In this document: positions 9,166-18,372 of the stretch, piece after piece
Numbering within the stretch: position 1 is the first letter of the stretch
How the letters are laid out: every line of letters begins with the position of its first letter
NCBI RefSeq assembly: GCF_002377945.1
Contig: NZ_DFQV01000011.1
Location: 77,735-141,637, forward strand
DNA length: 63,903 nt
Reading direction: 5' to 3'
Source: Psychrobacter sp. UBA3480
Lineage (GTDB): Bacteria; Pseudomonadota; Gammaproteobacteria; Pseudomonadales; Moraxellaceae
Program-made: the position numbers and the translations under genes
Notes under the pieces: generated by a model
The model's database searches: none
What the model saw: only the letters and a program-made list of their open reading frames with translations
What the model was told of the DNA's origin: nothing

Positions 9166-10020
9166 GAAAGTGTCAAATAGCGATTTAGAAATAGGAGAGT
9201 GATTTACGACAGGGACACCATGCGATTGATAGATTCTGCCAAGTAAGTTAAACGAAGGGATAATGCGCTCGTTCATGACTTTGCTGAGCATACTTGGTGC
9301 ACTATTGTTTTTATTTTCATAAAACCGTGGTTGCTTACTGTTAAGCAGGTCAATACCGTACAGATGAATACTCGCTGCTTGACGCGAAAACGCCAACTGC
9401 GCCGCTACATAAGCAACGGTTCCTGCTTCCACAAATCCATGAGTAATGTTAAGAGAGACGCCGATGTCAGCCGCTTTATGATCGCTATCAATGATAAAGT
9501 TTGGATTATTGATAAAATACGATAGCGGCATTTTTTTATTGAGTAATTTTTTCTTAAAGATAAGCTTATTAAAAGATAGCTTGTTTGACTTCACTCCCCA
9601 AGGCCTATCTACTGGGTACAACACTCGCATGGCATGATGGTACGTTTGCATAATATCAGGGTGCGTAGTGGCCATCGCTTCAAAGACAGCTAGCGTTGCA
9701 TACAGAGGTTGCCCTGTATAGTACTGCTGTAAAATATCAGGCTGATGATTGATAAAGCGCGCATCACTGATAACGTAACCAGCAATATCGGTAAACTGAT
9801 GCTGCCCAATCAGGCTGATACTGCCATTGACAAAAATAGTAGGCGTATCTAGGAGCTCTGCTAACGGTAGCTGCTGTATAGATGGCCCTGAAGCGATAAT
9901 ATTGACGTCTTTTCCATGCAAGCTCTGTTCAGGTTCATTGGCATTAAAAGCATTGATAATGATGAGCTCATTATCAATATTGAACCTAGCGGTAGCAGGT
10001 AATCTCAAATATAGCGCCAT
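9163..10020 (-). CDS. LPS core biosynthesis protein, WaaZ-like
   Basis: 285 residues. The segment VNIIASGPSIQQLPLAELL followed by TIFVNGSISLI and the later GYVISDARFI resembles E. coli WaaZ (LPS core, addition of a third Kdo) and the DUF115/MptE-like fold. The C-terminal part has IHLYGIDLLNSKQPRFYE and VVNHSPISKSLF, consistent with that fold. A role in adding or modifying a core sugar fits the neighbouring genes. Similarity is by eye and the enzymatic activity is uncertain. Convergent with the GT4 gene. Confidence 0.6.
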   Translation of the reverse strand: MALYLRLPATARFNIDNELIIINAFNANEPEQSLHGKDVNIIASGPSIQQLPLAELLDTPTIFVNGSISLIGQHQFTDIAGYVISDARFINHQPDILQQYYTGQPLYATLAVFEAMATTHPDIMQTYHHAMRVLYPVDRPWGVKSNKLSFNKLIFKKKLLNKKMPLSYFINNPNFIIDSDHKAADIGVSLNITHGFVEAGTVAYVAAQLAFSRQAASIHLYGIDLLNSKQPRFYENKNNSAPSMLSKVMNERIIPSFNLLGRIYQSHGVPVVNHSPISKSLFDTF

Positions 10021-10116
10021 ACTATTTTCCAGTCGTTTATTTCACCTATCTTATATCTTAATACACTGCCTTTACGCTAATTATAAATTGTCTAAATATG
10101 GTTAATTACTAAGCAT

Positions 10117-10917
10117 CTATTGCCAATGGTCTTTTAACCATGGGCTTGGCTTCACATGTCGATACCATTTACCACCACTACCAGCAATCGCATCGGGCGG
10201 GTTAATCTCACCGTGGAAGATAACGATTTTTGCATCATCCGGCAGAGTAGGTGTGCGCACAAAGTTAAAAGGAATCGGCGCAATGCATTGGTACTTAAAG
10301 CTGACACACCATGTCTTATCCCAATACTCTAAGTGGTGATGCTCACGCAAATAGTTAGAGAGGTAAGCCTGCTCGTGACGTACTTGGGTACGAATGGTTT
10401 CAAAGTTTCGCTCAAAATTGGACAGCAAATCAGGATAGGTATTCATACCAATATTGAAGCGATAAACAGAGCTATTGCCAATCATGCGCCAAGGTTTTTT
10501 CCAGTCGCGGATGATGACGACACTGTCTTCATGCTCTGCTTGGTAAGTAAAAAATGCATCGATATTATCGACAATGACGATATCGATATCTAAAAATAGC
10601 GCCACACCTTTTAAATCATACAGCTCAGGCTTAAAGGTAGTCAGTTTTTTCCAACCACGTTCAGGACCTGCTGGTAAATCCATGTCAGGTATCGGATAAC
10701 AGGCAATCGCAGGGTCAATACCTGTGCTGTCATCAGTCAAGCAAACCATTTGGAAATCTAAGGTTAGATGTCGACTAACCATGTTGTAGAGACGATTGAC
10801 GTATTCAGGACCATATTTGTCGCCCCATTTCATACAGATGATATAACGCTGTTCAGCAGCATTTGTGCTGGTTTGCTTAGGATTTGCAGATGAGGTCTTA
10901 GTTACGTCAGATGTCAT
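10117..10917 (-). CDS. GT-A type glycosyltransferase with DxD motif
   Basis: 266 residues. After a Ser/Thr/Asn-rich N-terminal tail of about 22 residues, the protein has YIICMKWGDKYGPEYVNRLY, FQMVCLTDD and the metal-binding FLDIDIVIVDN with D110-x-D112. These mark a GT-A nucleotide-sugar transferase often found in LPS loci. No membrane segment is seen. It lies between the WaaZ-like and LpxL-like genes on the same strand, so core oligosaccharide assembly is the probable setting. Substrate unknown. Confidence 0.75.
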   Translation of the reverse strand: MTSDVTKTSSANPKQTSTNAAEQRYIICMKWGDKYGPEYVNRLYNMVSRHLTLDFQMVCLTDDSTGIDPAIACYPIPDMDLPAGPERGWKKLTTFKPELYDLKGVALFLDIDIVIVDNIDAFFTYQAEHEDSVVIIRDWKKPWRMIGNSSVYRFNIGMNTYPDLLSNFERNFETIRTQVRHEQAYLSNYLREHHHLEYWDKTWCVSFKYQCIAPIPFNFVRTPTLPDDAKIVIFHGEINPPDAIAGSGGKWYRHVKPSPWLKDHWQ

Positions 10918-11007
10918 AATGCACTCGTATTGAGATAATAGTCAGATAAATGAAGGACTAATAAAAGTAAAAGAATATAGAGTTCAGCCAATATTAGCAT
11001 AGCTGTG

Positions 11008-11041
11008 ACTGATGGAACGTCTAAACTGATGGTACGTCTAA
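11008..11041. repeat. 17-bp tandem duplication
   Basis: The sequence actgatggaacgtctaa is followed at once by actgatggtacgtctaa, differing at one base. It lies in the roughly 150-base gap between the LpxL-like gene and the transferase gene downstream of it. No function is apparent. Confidence 0.8.
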
Positions 11042-11067
11042 ATAGTGCAACGCTAGGTTGGTGATGA

Positions 11068-12081
11068 CTAATGATTGTCGAGCTTAGTGTTATCGCTTTT
11101 AACATTGTCGCTTTCAACATTGTTATTTCGAACGCTATCGTTGATATCGCTAGCAGAAAGATTAGAAACGCTAGAATGGTGAGATTGGATAAAGGCTGCT
11201 AAAGTCTCTTTATCTTTTTTATAAGGGTTGCCTAAGTTTGGAATACGCTTAAAACGTCGATACCCCCACATATAATGACTGTAGTTGTCTGTAATCATAC
11301 GCTCCATAGCCTGATTGAGAGCATGAGTTGCCACTTCGGCGTTACGGTCGTATAAAGCAGGATCATCGAGTTTGTAGCAGTAAATGTCAAAACCGCGTCC
11401 ATCGGTACGGCGAATACAAGATAAGCCAACCAATGCACATTTGGTTTTGCTTGCCAATTTGGAGGCAAGGGTACTGGTCAATGTTTCGATACCAAAGAAC
11501 GGAACGACAACGCCGCCTGATGGCTCTGGAACGTGGTCTGGCAGTACGATACTAAAACCACCTTGCTTGAGTGTTTTAAACACGGCTTTAACACCGCTCC
11601 CATCAGTAGGTACTAAAGTCGCGTTAAGTCGCGCACGTCCTTGAAGGATAAAATCGTTAGCGAATTTGCCGTCAACTGGCTTATACATAATGGTTGGCGC
11701 ACCAAACTGGTTGAGCCAAGCATTCATCATCTCCCAAGTGCCGAGATGCGGGACGATAGCAAGCATGCCATTTGGATTGGCAAGACCCTCTAAAAAAATG
11801 TCTTTATTATGGACGTCATGAATCTGAGCGATACTCCACTCAGGTGGCATCGCCCAGCTTTTTATAGATTCAATACTGGTCAGACATTGATGATAAATAA
11901 TGTCTTTGGTCAACGCTCGCTTTTGCTGCTCAGACAGTGTATGAGTAATCAGCGCCATATTGATCTGAATGGTACGCATGATACTTAGACTGGGTATCTT
12001 AATGATAACCCACGCAACAAAACGTGCCAGCATCTGCAGTACAGACAATGGCACGACTTTGAAAATATGGTACGGATTCAT
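11068..12081 (-). CDS. Lipid A biosynthesis acyltransferase (LpxL/HtrB family)
   Basis: About 337 residues. It has an N-terminal hydrophobic segment (LQMLARFVAWVIIK), the catalytic H-x4-E motif as HLGTWE (about 112-117), then IMYKP, PDHVPEPSGGVVVPFFG and the YMWGYRRFK end typical of LpxL/LpxM. It transfers a secondary acyl chain from acyl-ACP to the lipid A precursor at the inner membrane. A GTG two codons upstream (12087) is also possible. The last 35 or so residues are an Asn/Asp/Ser-rich, repetitive tail with repeated x-x-S-D-N units, absent from the usual family member. It stands at the upstream end of the glycan island, next to aspS. Confidence 0.88.
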   Translation of the reverse strand: MNPYHIFKVVPLSVLQMLARFVAWVIIKIPSLSIMRTIQINMALITHTLSEQQKRALTKDIIYHQCLTSIESIKSWAMPPEWSIAQIHDVHNKDIFLEGLANPNGMLAIVPHLGTWEMMNAWLNQFGAPTIMYKPVDGKFANDFILQGRARLNATLVPTDGSGVKAVFKTLKQGGFSIVLPDHVPEPSGGVVVPFFGIETLTSTLASKLASKTKCALVGLSCIRRTDGRGFDIYCYKLDDPALYDRNAEVATHALNQAMERMITDNYSHYMWGYRRFKRIPNLGNPYKKDKETLAAFIQSHHSSVSNLSASDINDSVRNNNVESDNVKSDNTKLDNH

Positions 12082-12148
12082 GACCACTCACATGGTAATG
12101 AATCACGTAACAAGCACTGTAGACAGCAACCGCGCATCATCAAACGAT

Positions 12149-13990
12149 TTATTCAGCAGGCTTGTTGGTATCAGCTTGTGCTTTTTCGCGCACACGGATA
12201 CCAAGCTCACGTAGTTGTTTGCTATCAACGCCAGCAGGTGCTTGGGTCAATGGGCAGTCAGCCGTTTTGGTTTTTGGGAAGGCGATAACGTCACGGATAG
12301 AGCTTGCGCCTACCATCAACATAATCAAACGATCCAAACCAAATGCTAGGCCGCCATGCGGTGGCGCACCAAATTTTAGAGCATCAAGTAAGAAACCAAA
12401 TTTATCTTCAGCTTCTTGCTCACCAATACCCAACGCTTCAAGTACAGCTTGCTGCATATCATAAGTGTTGATACGTAAGCTACCACCACCAATCTCAGTA
12501 CCGTTCAATACCATGTCATAAGCGATAGAAAGGGCAGATTCTGGGTTGTTTTTCAACTCTTCAACTGAGCCTTTAGGCTTAGTGAACGGATGATGCATCG
12601 ACGTCCAACGACCATCGTCAGTCTCTTCAAACATTGGGAAGTCGGTCACCCAAAGTGGTGCCCATTCACAAGTCGTCATTTCAAGATCTAGACCGATTTT
12701 TTGGCGTAATGCACCAATTGCATCATTCACGACACTGGCTTTGTCCGCACCAAAGAAGATAATGTCGCCATCTTCTGCAGCAGTACGCTCGATCAAGCTC
12801 ACAAGCACATCATCAGTCATGTTTTTGATGATAGGAGACTGTAGACCAGACTCTTTATCCACACCGTTGTTAATGCTGCTAGCGTCATTGACCTTGATAT
12901 AAGCCAAACCGCGTGCGCCATAAATACCAACAAACTTGGTATAAGCATCGATTTGCTTACGGCTTAACGATGCGCCACCAGGGATACGTAGGGCAGCAAC
13001 ACGACCTTTAGGATCGTTTGCAGGACCGGCAAATACCTTAAAGTCAACGTCTTTCATCAAGTCTGCAACGTCAACCAACTTTAGAGGAATACGTAAATCA
13101 GGCTTGTCTGATGCATAGTCACGCATGGCTTCAGCGTAAGTCATGCGTGGGAACTGTTCAAACTCAACGTCCATCATTGTCTTAAACAAATGCTTGATAA
13201 GACCTTCGTTGATGTTCATGATTTCTTCTTCGTTCAAGAAAGAAGTCTCAATATCTACCTGAGTAAATTCAGGCTGACGATCGGCACGTAAATCTTCATC
13301 ACGGAAGCATTTAGCAATTTGATAATAACGGTCAAAACCTGACACCATCAATAATTGCTTAAATAGCTGTGGTGACTGCGGCAGGGCAAAGAAGTTACCT
13401 GGACGAGTACGTGATGGTACAAGATAATCACGCGCACCTTCAGGCGTTGCACGAGTCAAGATAGGTGTCTCAACATCCAAGAAACCATGATCGTCTAAAT
13501 AACGACGAATCGCTGAAGTCGCCTTGGCACGGAACACCATACGCTCTTGCATTTGCGGACGACGCATATCAAGATAACGATACTTCAGACGCAGGTCTTC
13601 AGATACAGTTGTTTTTTCGTCATTCAATGGGAATGGCGGTGTTTCAGACTTAGCTAGTACTTCAATTTCTTTGCCCAATAGCTCAATCTGGCCACTGGTC
13701 ATATTATTATTTTCAGTACCTTCATAACGGCGACGTACGCGGCCAGTTATCTTTAGTACGTATTCAGGACGTACAGCATCAGCTGCTGCGAAAGCTTCTG
13801 GGGTATCAGGGTCGACCACGACCTGTAAGATACCTGCGCGGTCACGCATGTCTAAGAAAATCACGCCACCGTGATCGCGACGACGATGTACCCAGCCTAC
13901 GATACTAATGGTTTGCTCAAGCAAGCTCTCGGTTACGGCTCCGCAATACTCGTCTCGGTATTCGCTATGCGTCATAGTGCTTTGCGTCAT
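12149..13990 (-). CDS. aspS: Aspartyl-tRNA synthetase
   Basis: 613 residues, full length for the bacterial type. An N-terminal OB anticodon-binding domain ([21 protein letters not shown]) is followed by class II motif 2 ([17 protein letters not shown]). Then come the bacterial GAD insertion domain (about 290-420) and class II motif 3 ([13 protein letters not shown]). It attaches aspartate to tRNA-Asp. The first ATG is followed by a second five codons later, so the exact start is slightly open. It is upstream of the LpxL gene in the same direction. Confidence 0.97.
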   Translation of the reverse strand: MTQSTMTHSEYRDEYCGAVTESLLEQTISIVGWVHRRRDHGGVIFLDMRDRAGILQVVVDPDTPEAFAAADAVRPEYVLKITGRVRRRYEGTENNNMTSGQIELLGKEIEVLAKSETPPFPLNDEKTTVSEDLRLKYRYLDMRRPQMQERMVFRAKATSAIRRYLDDHGFLDVETPILTRATPEGARDYLVPSRTRPGNFFALPQSPQLFKQLLMVSGFDRYYQIAKCFRDEDLRADRQPEFTQVDIETSFLNEEEIMNINEGLIKHLFKTMMDVEFEQFPRMTYAEAMRDYASDKPDLRIPLKLVDVADLMKDVDFKVFAGPANDPKGRVAALRIPGGASLSRKQIDAYTKFVGIYGARGLAYIKVNDASSINNGVDKESGLQSPIIKNMTDDVLVSLIERTAAEDGDIIFFGADKASVVNDAIGALRQKIGLDLEMTTCEWAPLWVTDFPMFEETDDGRWTSMHHPFTKPKGSVEELKNNPESALSIAYDMVLNGTEIGGGSLRINTYDMQQAVLEALGIGEQEAEDKFGFLLDALKFGAPPHGGLAFGLDRLIMLMVGASSIRDVIAFPKTKTADCPLTQAPAGVDSKQLRELGIRVREKAQADTNKPAE

Positions 13991-14349
13991 AATATGGTTA
14001 TCCAGTTATCAGCCCAATTCGAAGTACAATAATGCAGCCATTGCTGTGCGTTTCAAGCTATTTGCAAAAAAAACACACAAACAACGCGATTAAGACATAT
14101 GGTCATCACGTTGGCTGCAGAAAATTTGATATAAACGCATATTATGCCTAATCTGCCTTTGTTATACAACCGGCTGAGTTCAATCAAAGAACGGGAGTCT
14201 GTAAGTATCTGAGGTATTTATTCAGTGATATTTATATTGGGTTAAATATTGTCATCATGCTTGAAAACGCCGCTTAGTGTGCACATATCAACCGCACGCT
14301 AATAAAAACAGCCATATCAACATATTTACTGACTTGAGGATTTGTAACC
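13991..14349. other. Intergenic region between aspS and the SohB-type gene
   Basis: Divergent gap of about 360 bases that must hold the promoters of aspS and the peptidase gene. An in-frame TGA (14335-14337) lies a few codons before the peptidase ATG, so no longer N-terminus can be read there. No RNA gene or further open frame is convincing. Confidence 0.6.
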
Positions 14350-15330
14350 ATGCTATTTCATCCCCCTAAAAACCCTGTCGAGCTTAAAATACGGCACTTA
14401 AATGATGCTCAAAAGCAGCGCCGTGAAGATTTGATGGAAGCCACCCAAGGTAAAGCTGCCCTCAAACAGTTTAAAAAAGTCATGGCCAAAAAAGCCAAGC
14501 AAGCATTAAAAGCAAAAACTAAAAATAAGAAAAAACATACTGATGACAAGGCACAAGTTTTTGTGCTCGATTTTGACGGTGATATCAAAGCAACTGCGGT
14601 CAAACATTTGCGTGAAGAAATTAGTACTTTAATTAGTACCGCAAATAAAGGTGACGAAGTTATCGTCCGTCTCGAATCAGGCGGTGGTTTGGTACACGGT
14701 TATGGTTTGGCCGCAGCACAATTGGTTCGCCTAAAGGATGCTGGTTTAAAATTGACGGTCTGTGTCGATAAAGTGGCGGCGAGCGGTGGCTATATGATGG
14801 CTTGTGTTGCAGACAAGGTAGTAGCCGCACCATTCGCTATCATTGGTTCAATCGGTGTGGTGTCACAATTGCCAAACTTCCATAAATGGCTAAAAAACCA
14901 TGACGTCGATTATGAGATGTTTACCGCTGGTGACTACAAGCGTACGGTAACTGTATTTGGTGAAAATGATGCCGAAGACCGTGCCAAATACCAAGAAGAG
15001 CTAGAACAGACGCATGAGCTATTTAAGCATTTCGTTAACACGTATCGTCCAGAACTCGATGTTGCCAAAGTAGCTACGGGTGAGCATTGGTATGGTGAAG
15101 ATGCGCTAAAACTTAACTTGATTGATAGTCTACAGACTTCAGACAGCTATATTTTGGAACGTATGGAAGACAACGAAGTGTATGCACTATATTCACGTCA
15201 GAAGCCGACGTTAGCAGAAAAGTTAGGATTGGCTCAGGCAGCAGAAGCGACACTGAGCATGGCCGTAGATAAATTACCTGATGCACTTGCACGTTTTGAT
15301 TTGGATAGTCGCCTAAATATTCTGAAATAA
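14350..15330 (+). CDS. sohB: SohB-type S49 serine peptidase lacking the N-terminal membrane anchor
   Basis: 326 residues closely following E. coli SohB from the charged linker onward. After the Lys/Ala-rich linker (40-70) come VFVLDFDGDIKA, RLESGGGLVHGYGLAAAQL, VAASGGYMMACVADK with the nucleophile S145, GSIGVVSQ, and GDYKRT with the general base K197. These give the S49 Ser-Lys dyad. In E. coli a transmembrane helix comes first and puts the active site in the periplasm. Here the protein begins MLFHPPKNPVELKIRH with no hydrophobic segment, and a stop codon lies just upstream in frame. A cytoplasmic location or another way of membrane binding is therefore implied. Confidence 0.88.
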   Translation: MLFHPPKNPVELKIRHLNDAQKQRREDLMEATQGKAALKQFKKVMAKKAKQALKAKTKNKKKHTDDKAQVFVLDFDGDIKATAVKHLREEISTLISTANKGDEVIVRLESGGGLVHGYGLAAAQLVRLKDAGLKLTVCVDKVAASGGYMMACVADKVVAAPFAIIGSIGVVSQLPNFHKWLKNHDVDYEMFTAGDYKRTVTVFGENDAEDRAKYQEELEQTHELFKHFVNTYRPELDVAKVATGEHWYGEDALKLNLIDSLQTSDSYILERMEDNEVYALYSRQKPTLAEKLGLAQAAEATLSMAVDKLPDALARFDLDSRLNILK

Positions 15331-15407
15331 TGTTAGTTATCATTATGATAGTTAAATAATGGTGTTTTAGTGCTCAGAAGTTTTTAGATACATTGTTTAC
15401 ATTTTGT

Positions 15408-15438
15408 AAAAGGCGTGGCCTAGCTGGTCGCGCCTTTT
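15408..15438 (+). terminator. Rho-independent terminator after the SohB-type gene
   Basis: Left arm aaaaggcg and right arm cgcctttt pair perfectly. The stem continues inward with tggcc/ggtcg (including G-T pairs) around a tagct loop and ends in a T-run. Confidence 0.85.
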
Positions 15439-15570
15439 TGCTGTTTATTGACAATTGCTGTGTTATAAATGTAGCACACGGAAAACAGTATACGTGCGTG
15501 CACTAAAGCTCTAGTAGAGCTTTTTATCAACATTTGATTTAGACAATCAATAAAGAAAAGGAAGTCATTT

Positions 15571-16839
15571 ATGTCTAACGACAATTTAATGTTTACCGCA
15601 ACAGAACATGGTCAAGCCATGCATGCCAAAGTCAAAGCGTTCATTGAAACGAATATTGAACCCATCGAAGCCCAATTCTGGGAAGATTGTCATAAGAAAA
15701 ACCCTGACGGTAACTGGGAAAACTGGGAGTGGCCAGAAGCCTACGAAAATTTGCGCAAACAAGCACGTGAAGAAGGTTTGTGGAATTTATTCCTGCCAGA
15801 TGACACTTTAGGTGCAGGACTGTCAGTTACTGATTATGCGCCTATTGCAGAATTGACTGGTCGTAGTTTGCTAGCACCTCATGTATTCAACTGCAATGCC
15901 CCTGATAGCGGTAATATGGAACTATTGTGGCGCTACGGTACTCAAGAGCAGCAAGACAAGTGGCTTACCCCAATCCTAGAAGGTAAGACGCGCTCTGTGT
16001 TTTGTATGACTGAGCCTGATGTGGCATCAAGTGATGCAACCAATATGCAAGCAACAGCGGTAGTAGATGGTGATGAGATTGTCATCAATGGTAGTAAGTG
16101 GTGGTCATCTGGTCTTGGTGATCCAGCGGTTGATGTCTTGATTGTGATGGCATATACCGCGGATGAAAGTGCAGACCGTCATCATCAGCATTCGATGGTG
16201 CTTGTACCAGTCAATACTCCGGGTGTGAACATTAAACGTATGCTTAAAGTGTTTGGTGACTATGATGCACCGCACGGCCATGGTGAGATTAGCTTCGAAA
16301 ATGTGCGTGTGCCAGTCAGCCACTTCATTGGTGGACCTGGTAAAGGTTTTGAGATTGCACAGGGTCGTCTAGGGCCAGGCCGTATTCATCATTGCATGCG
16401 CTGTATCGGTGCTGCCGAAAAATCTCTTGAATTAGCGGTCAAGCGTGGTATGTCACGTACTGCCTTTGGTAATCCATTACTACAATTGGGTGGTAACTTT
16501 GAGCGTATCAGCGAGGCCCGTATCAAAATCGACCAAGCACGCTTGCTAACATTGTACGCCGCCCAAAAAATGGATGCTCAAGGCACCAAAGCCGCATTGA
16601 CTGAAATCTCTGCTATCAAAGTAGTGGCGCCAACTGTGCTACAAGAAGTGGTCGATATGGCGATTCAGATTCATGGTGGTATGGGCGTGTGTCAAGACAC
16701 ATTGCTACCAAACTTTTATGCGCAGGCACGTGTACTACGTTTAGCAGATGGTCCAGATGAAGTACATAAAACCATGATTGCTAAGCTAGAACTAAAACGT
16801 CAGGGCTTTAGTCGTTCTCCTAAGTCTGACAAAGCTTAA
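15571..16839 (+). CDS. Acyl-CoA dehydrogenase, ACAD11-like subfamily
   Basis: 422 residues, longer than the ordinary 380-residue enzymes. It has the FAD-binding segment CMTEPDVASSDATNM (about 148-162), the WWSSGLGDP strand, GRIHHCMRC and IQIHGGMGVCQDTLLPNFY. The C-terminal segment RLADGPDEVHK sits where classical medium-chain enzymes have the catalytic glutamate (YEGT), so an Asp (residue 393) stands at that place. This ADGPDEVH signature belongs to the ACAD10/11-IBR3 group. Members of this group act with an attached or neighbouring APH-fold kinase on 4-hydroxyacyl-CoA, and such a kinase gene lies next downstream. A strong ribosome site (AAAAGGAAG) precedes the ATG. Confidence 0.9.
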   Translation: MSNDNLMFTATEHGQAMHAKVKAFIETNIEPIEAQFWEDCHKKNPDGNWENWEWPEAYENLRKQAREEGLWNLFLPDDTLGAGLSVTDYAPIAELTGRSLLAPHVFNCNAPDSGNMELLWRYGTQEQQDKWLTPILEGKTRSVFCMTEPDVASSDATNMQATAVVDGDEIVINGSKWWSSGLGDPAVDVLIVMAYTADESADRHHQHSMVLVPVNTPGVNIKRMLKVFGDYDAPHGHGEISFENVRVPVSHFIGGPGKGFEIAQGRLGPGRIHHCMRCIGAAEKSLELAVKRGMSRTAFGNPLLQLGGNFERISEARIKIDQARLLTLYAAQKMDAQGTKAALTEISAIKVVAPTVLQEVVDMAIQIHGGMGVCQDTLLPNFYAQARVLRLADGPDEVHKTMIAKLELKRQGFSRSPKSDKA

Positions 16840-16857
16840 GCTTAATCTTAACAAACG

Positions 16858-16891
16858 GTTGTGTGAGTTAGTTTTGATTTGCTCACGCAAC
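16858..16891. terminator. Hairpin after the acyl-CoA dehydrogenase gene (weak terminator or mRNA end)
   Basis: gttgtgtgag and ctcacgcaac form a 10-bp stem with one mismatch around a 14-base loop. There is no T-run, so it may only attenuate or stabilise transcript ends between two co-directional genes. Confidence 0.4.
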
Positions 16892-17079
16892 TATCAAGAA
16901 TAAACCAATCAACATGCTAATTAAGAATTCACTATTAACAACTTAGTAGTGAATTTTTCATCACTAGAGCGAGTCCTCATCTCAAAAATGGTAATAAGCA
17001 TGAGATAAATTGAATTGAATTGAGAACTAGCTCGCATATCTGTTATAAAAATAAATGACCACATGATAAGGAATGTCTC

Positions 17080-18324
17080 ATGGCAACTGATAATAAAGTA
17101 CTAGACAAAGGCGGTGCCGTACGCGAGGGTGAAGAGCTTGATGCCAAAGCAGTAAGTGAATGGCTTCGCGGTCAAGGTGTCGACGTAGTAGGCGAGCCTA
17201 CAGTCACTCAGTTCTCAGGCGGCGCATCAAACTGGACGTATCGACTACAGTATGAAAGTGAAGATAAAAACCAAGATCTCATATTACGTCGTCCACCAAA
17301 AGGTACCAAGGCAAAATCTGCCCATGACATGGTGCGTGAGTACACCGTTCAAAAAGCGTTAAAAGATGCTTATCCTTATGTACCTGAGATGATTGCGCTA
17401 TGTACGGATGAAGCTGTTATCGGCGCTGACTTTTATGTGATGGAGCGGATGGAAGGTATTATCCCTCGTGCAGAATTGCCAGAAGGTATCGATCTAAATC
17501 CTGAGCAAACGCGTCTGCTTTGCACCAATGTATTAGACGCTTTGGTAGAGCTACACCAGATAGACTATACCGAGCATCCTGATTTGGTCAACTTGGGCCG
17601 CGGTGAAGGCTACTGTGAACGCCAGATCAGTGGTTGGGATAAACGTTATGTCAAAGCAAAGACGCCAAACGTACCGAGCTTTGCATTGGTCAGACAATGG
17701 CTTGCTAAGCACACACCAGCTGATAGCAAAACTTGTATCATTCATAATGATTGGCGCTTTGACAATGTCATACTTGATGCGGATGAGCCGACCAAAGTGA
17801 TTGGCGTGCTCGACTGGGAGATGGCAACCCTTGGCGATCCATTGATGGACTTGGGTAGTGCGTTGGCTTACTGGATTGAAGAAGATGATAATATCATCAT
17901 GCAGCAATTCCGTCGTCAGCCAACACATTTAGAAGGTATGATGACGCGCGATGAAGTGGTTGAATATTATCTAAAACAGTCAGGTTTAGAGATAGATAAC
18001 TGGACCTTCTATGAAGTGTTCGGATTGTTCCGCCTCTCAGGCATTATTCAGCAAATCTACTATCGTTATTATCATAAGCAAACCACCAATCCAGCATTCA
18101 AAAACGCTTGGCTCGTTATACATGTCATGCATGCTAAATGTCTCAAATTGATTGCGCAATATGAAGGTGAAGCTTTATTCAATGCGCATGTGCAGCCGCA
18201 TTTAGAAGACATAGGCGTAGATGCTGCTGCTATCGAGCAGTTACCAAGCCCTGTTCAAAAAGTGGTCAAAAGTATTTTACCAAAAGGTTATTTTGCAAAA
18301 GCACCTGACTCTCCTGAAGCGTAA
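17080..18324 (+). CDS. APH-fold phosphotransferase, ACAD10/11 or LvaA-like kinase
   Basis: 414 residues of the aminoglycoside phosphotransferase fold. The ATP-binding lobe has TQFSGGASNWTYRL (44-57) and LILRRPPKGTK. The catalytic loop is IIHNDWRFDNVIL (about 220-232), a Brenner motif with Asp-Trp-Arg, and the metal-binding motif is VLDWEMATLGDPLMDLG (about 243-259). Proteins of this type are fused to or encoded beside ACAD11-like dehydrogenases. They phosphorylate the 4-hydroxyl of hydroxyacyl-CoA thioesters, as shown for LvaA of Pseudomonas putida and mammalian ACAD10/11. That role here is inferred from family and neighbours; drug resistance is unlikely. A clear GATAAGGAATG ribosome site precedes the start. 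Confidence 0.85.
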   Translation: MATDNKVLDKGGAVREGEELDAKAVSEWLRGQGVDVVGEPTVTQFSGGASNWTYRLQYESEDKNQDLILRRPPKGTKAKSAHDMVREYTVQKALKDAYPYVPEMIALCTDEAVIGADFYVMERMEGIIPRAELPEGIDLNPEQTRLLCTNVLDALVELHQIDYTEHPDLVNLGRGEGYCERQISGWDKRYVKAKTPNVPSFALVRQWLAKHTPADSKTCIIHNDWRFDNVILDADEPTKVIGVLDWEMATLGDPLMDLGSALAYWIEEDDNIIMQQFRRQPTHLEGMMTRDEVVEYYLKQSGLEIDNWTFYEVFGLFRLSGIIQQIYYRYYHKQTTNPAFKNAWLVIHVMHAKCLKLIAQYEGEALFNAHVQPHLEDIGVDAAAIEQLPSPVQKVVKSILPKGYFAKAPDSPEA

Positions 18325-18372
18325 GCATTCAGCAAACCGTACTTTAGCAAATATGATAAAAGGTAATAATTG

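Noticed and set aside
10914..11120. 68-codon minus-strand frame between the LpxL and transferase genes
   Set aside because: Overlaps the lpxL end and covers the 17-base tandem repeat; residues look random.
17551..17928. 125-codon open frame opposite the APH-fold kinase
   Set aside because: Fully inside a well-supported gene, on the other strand, with no motif.
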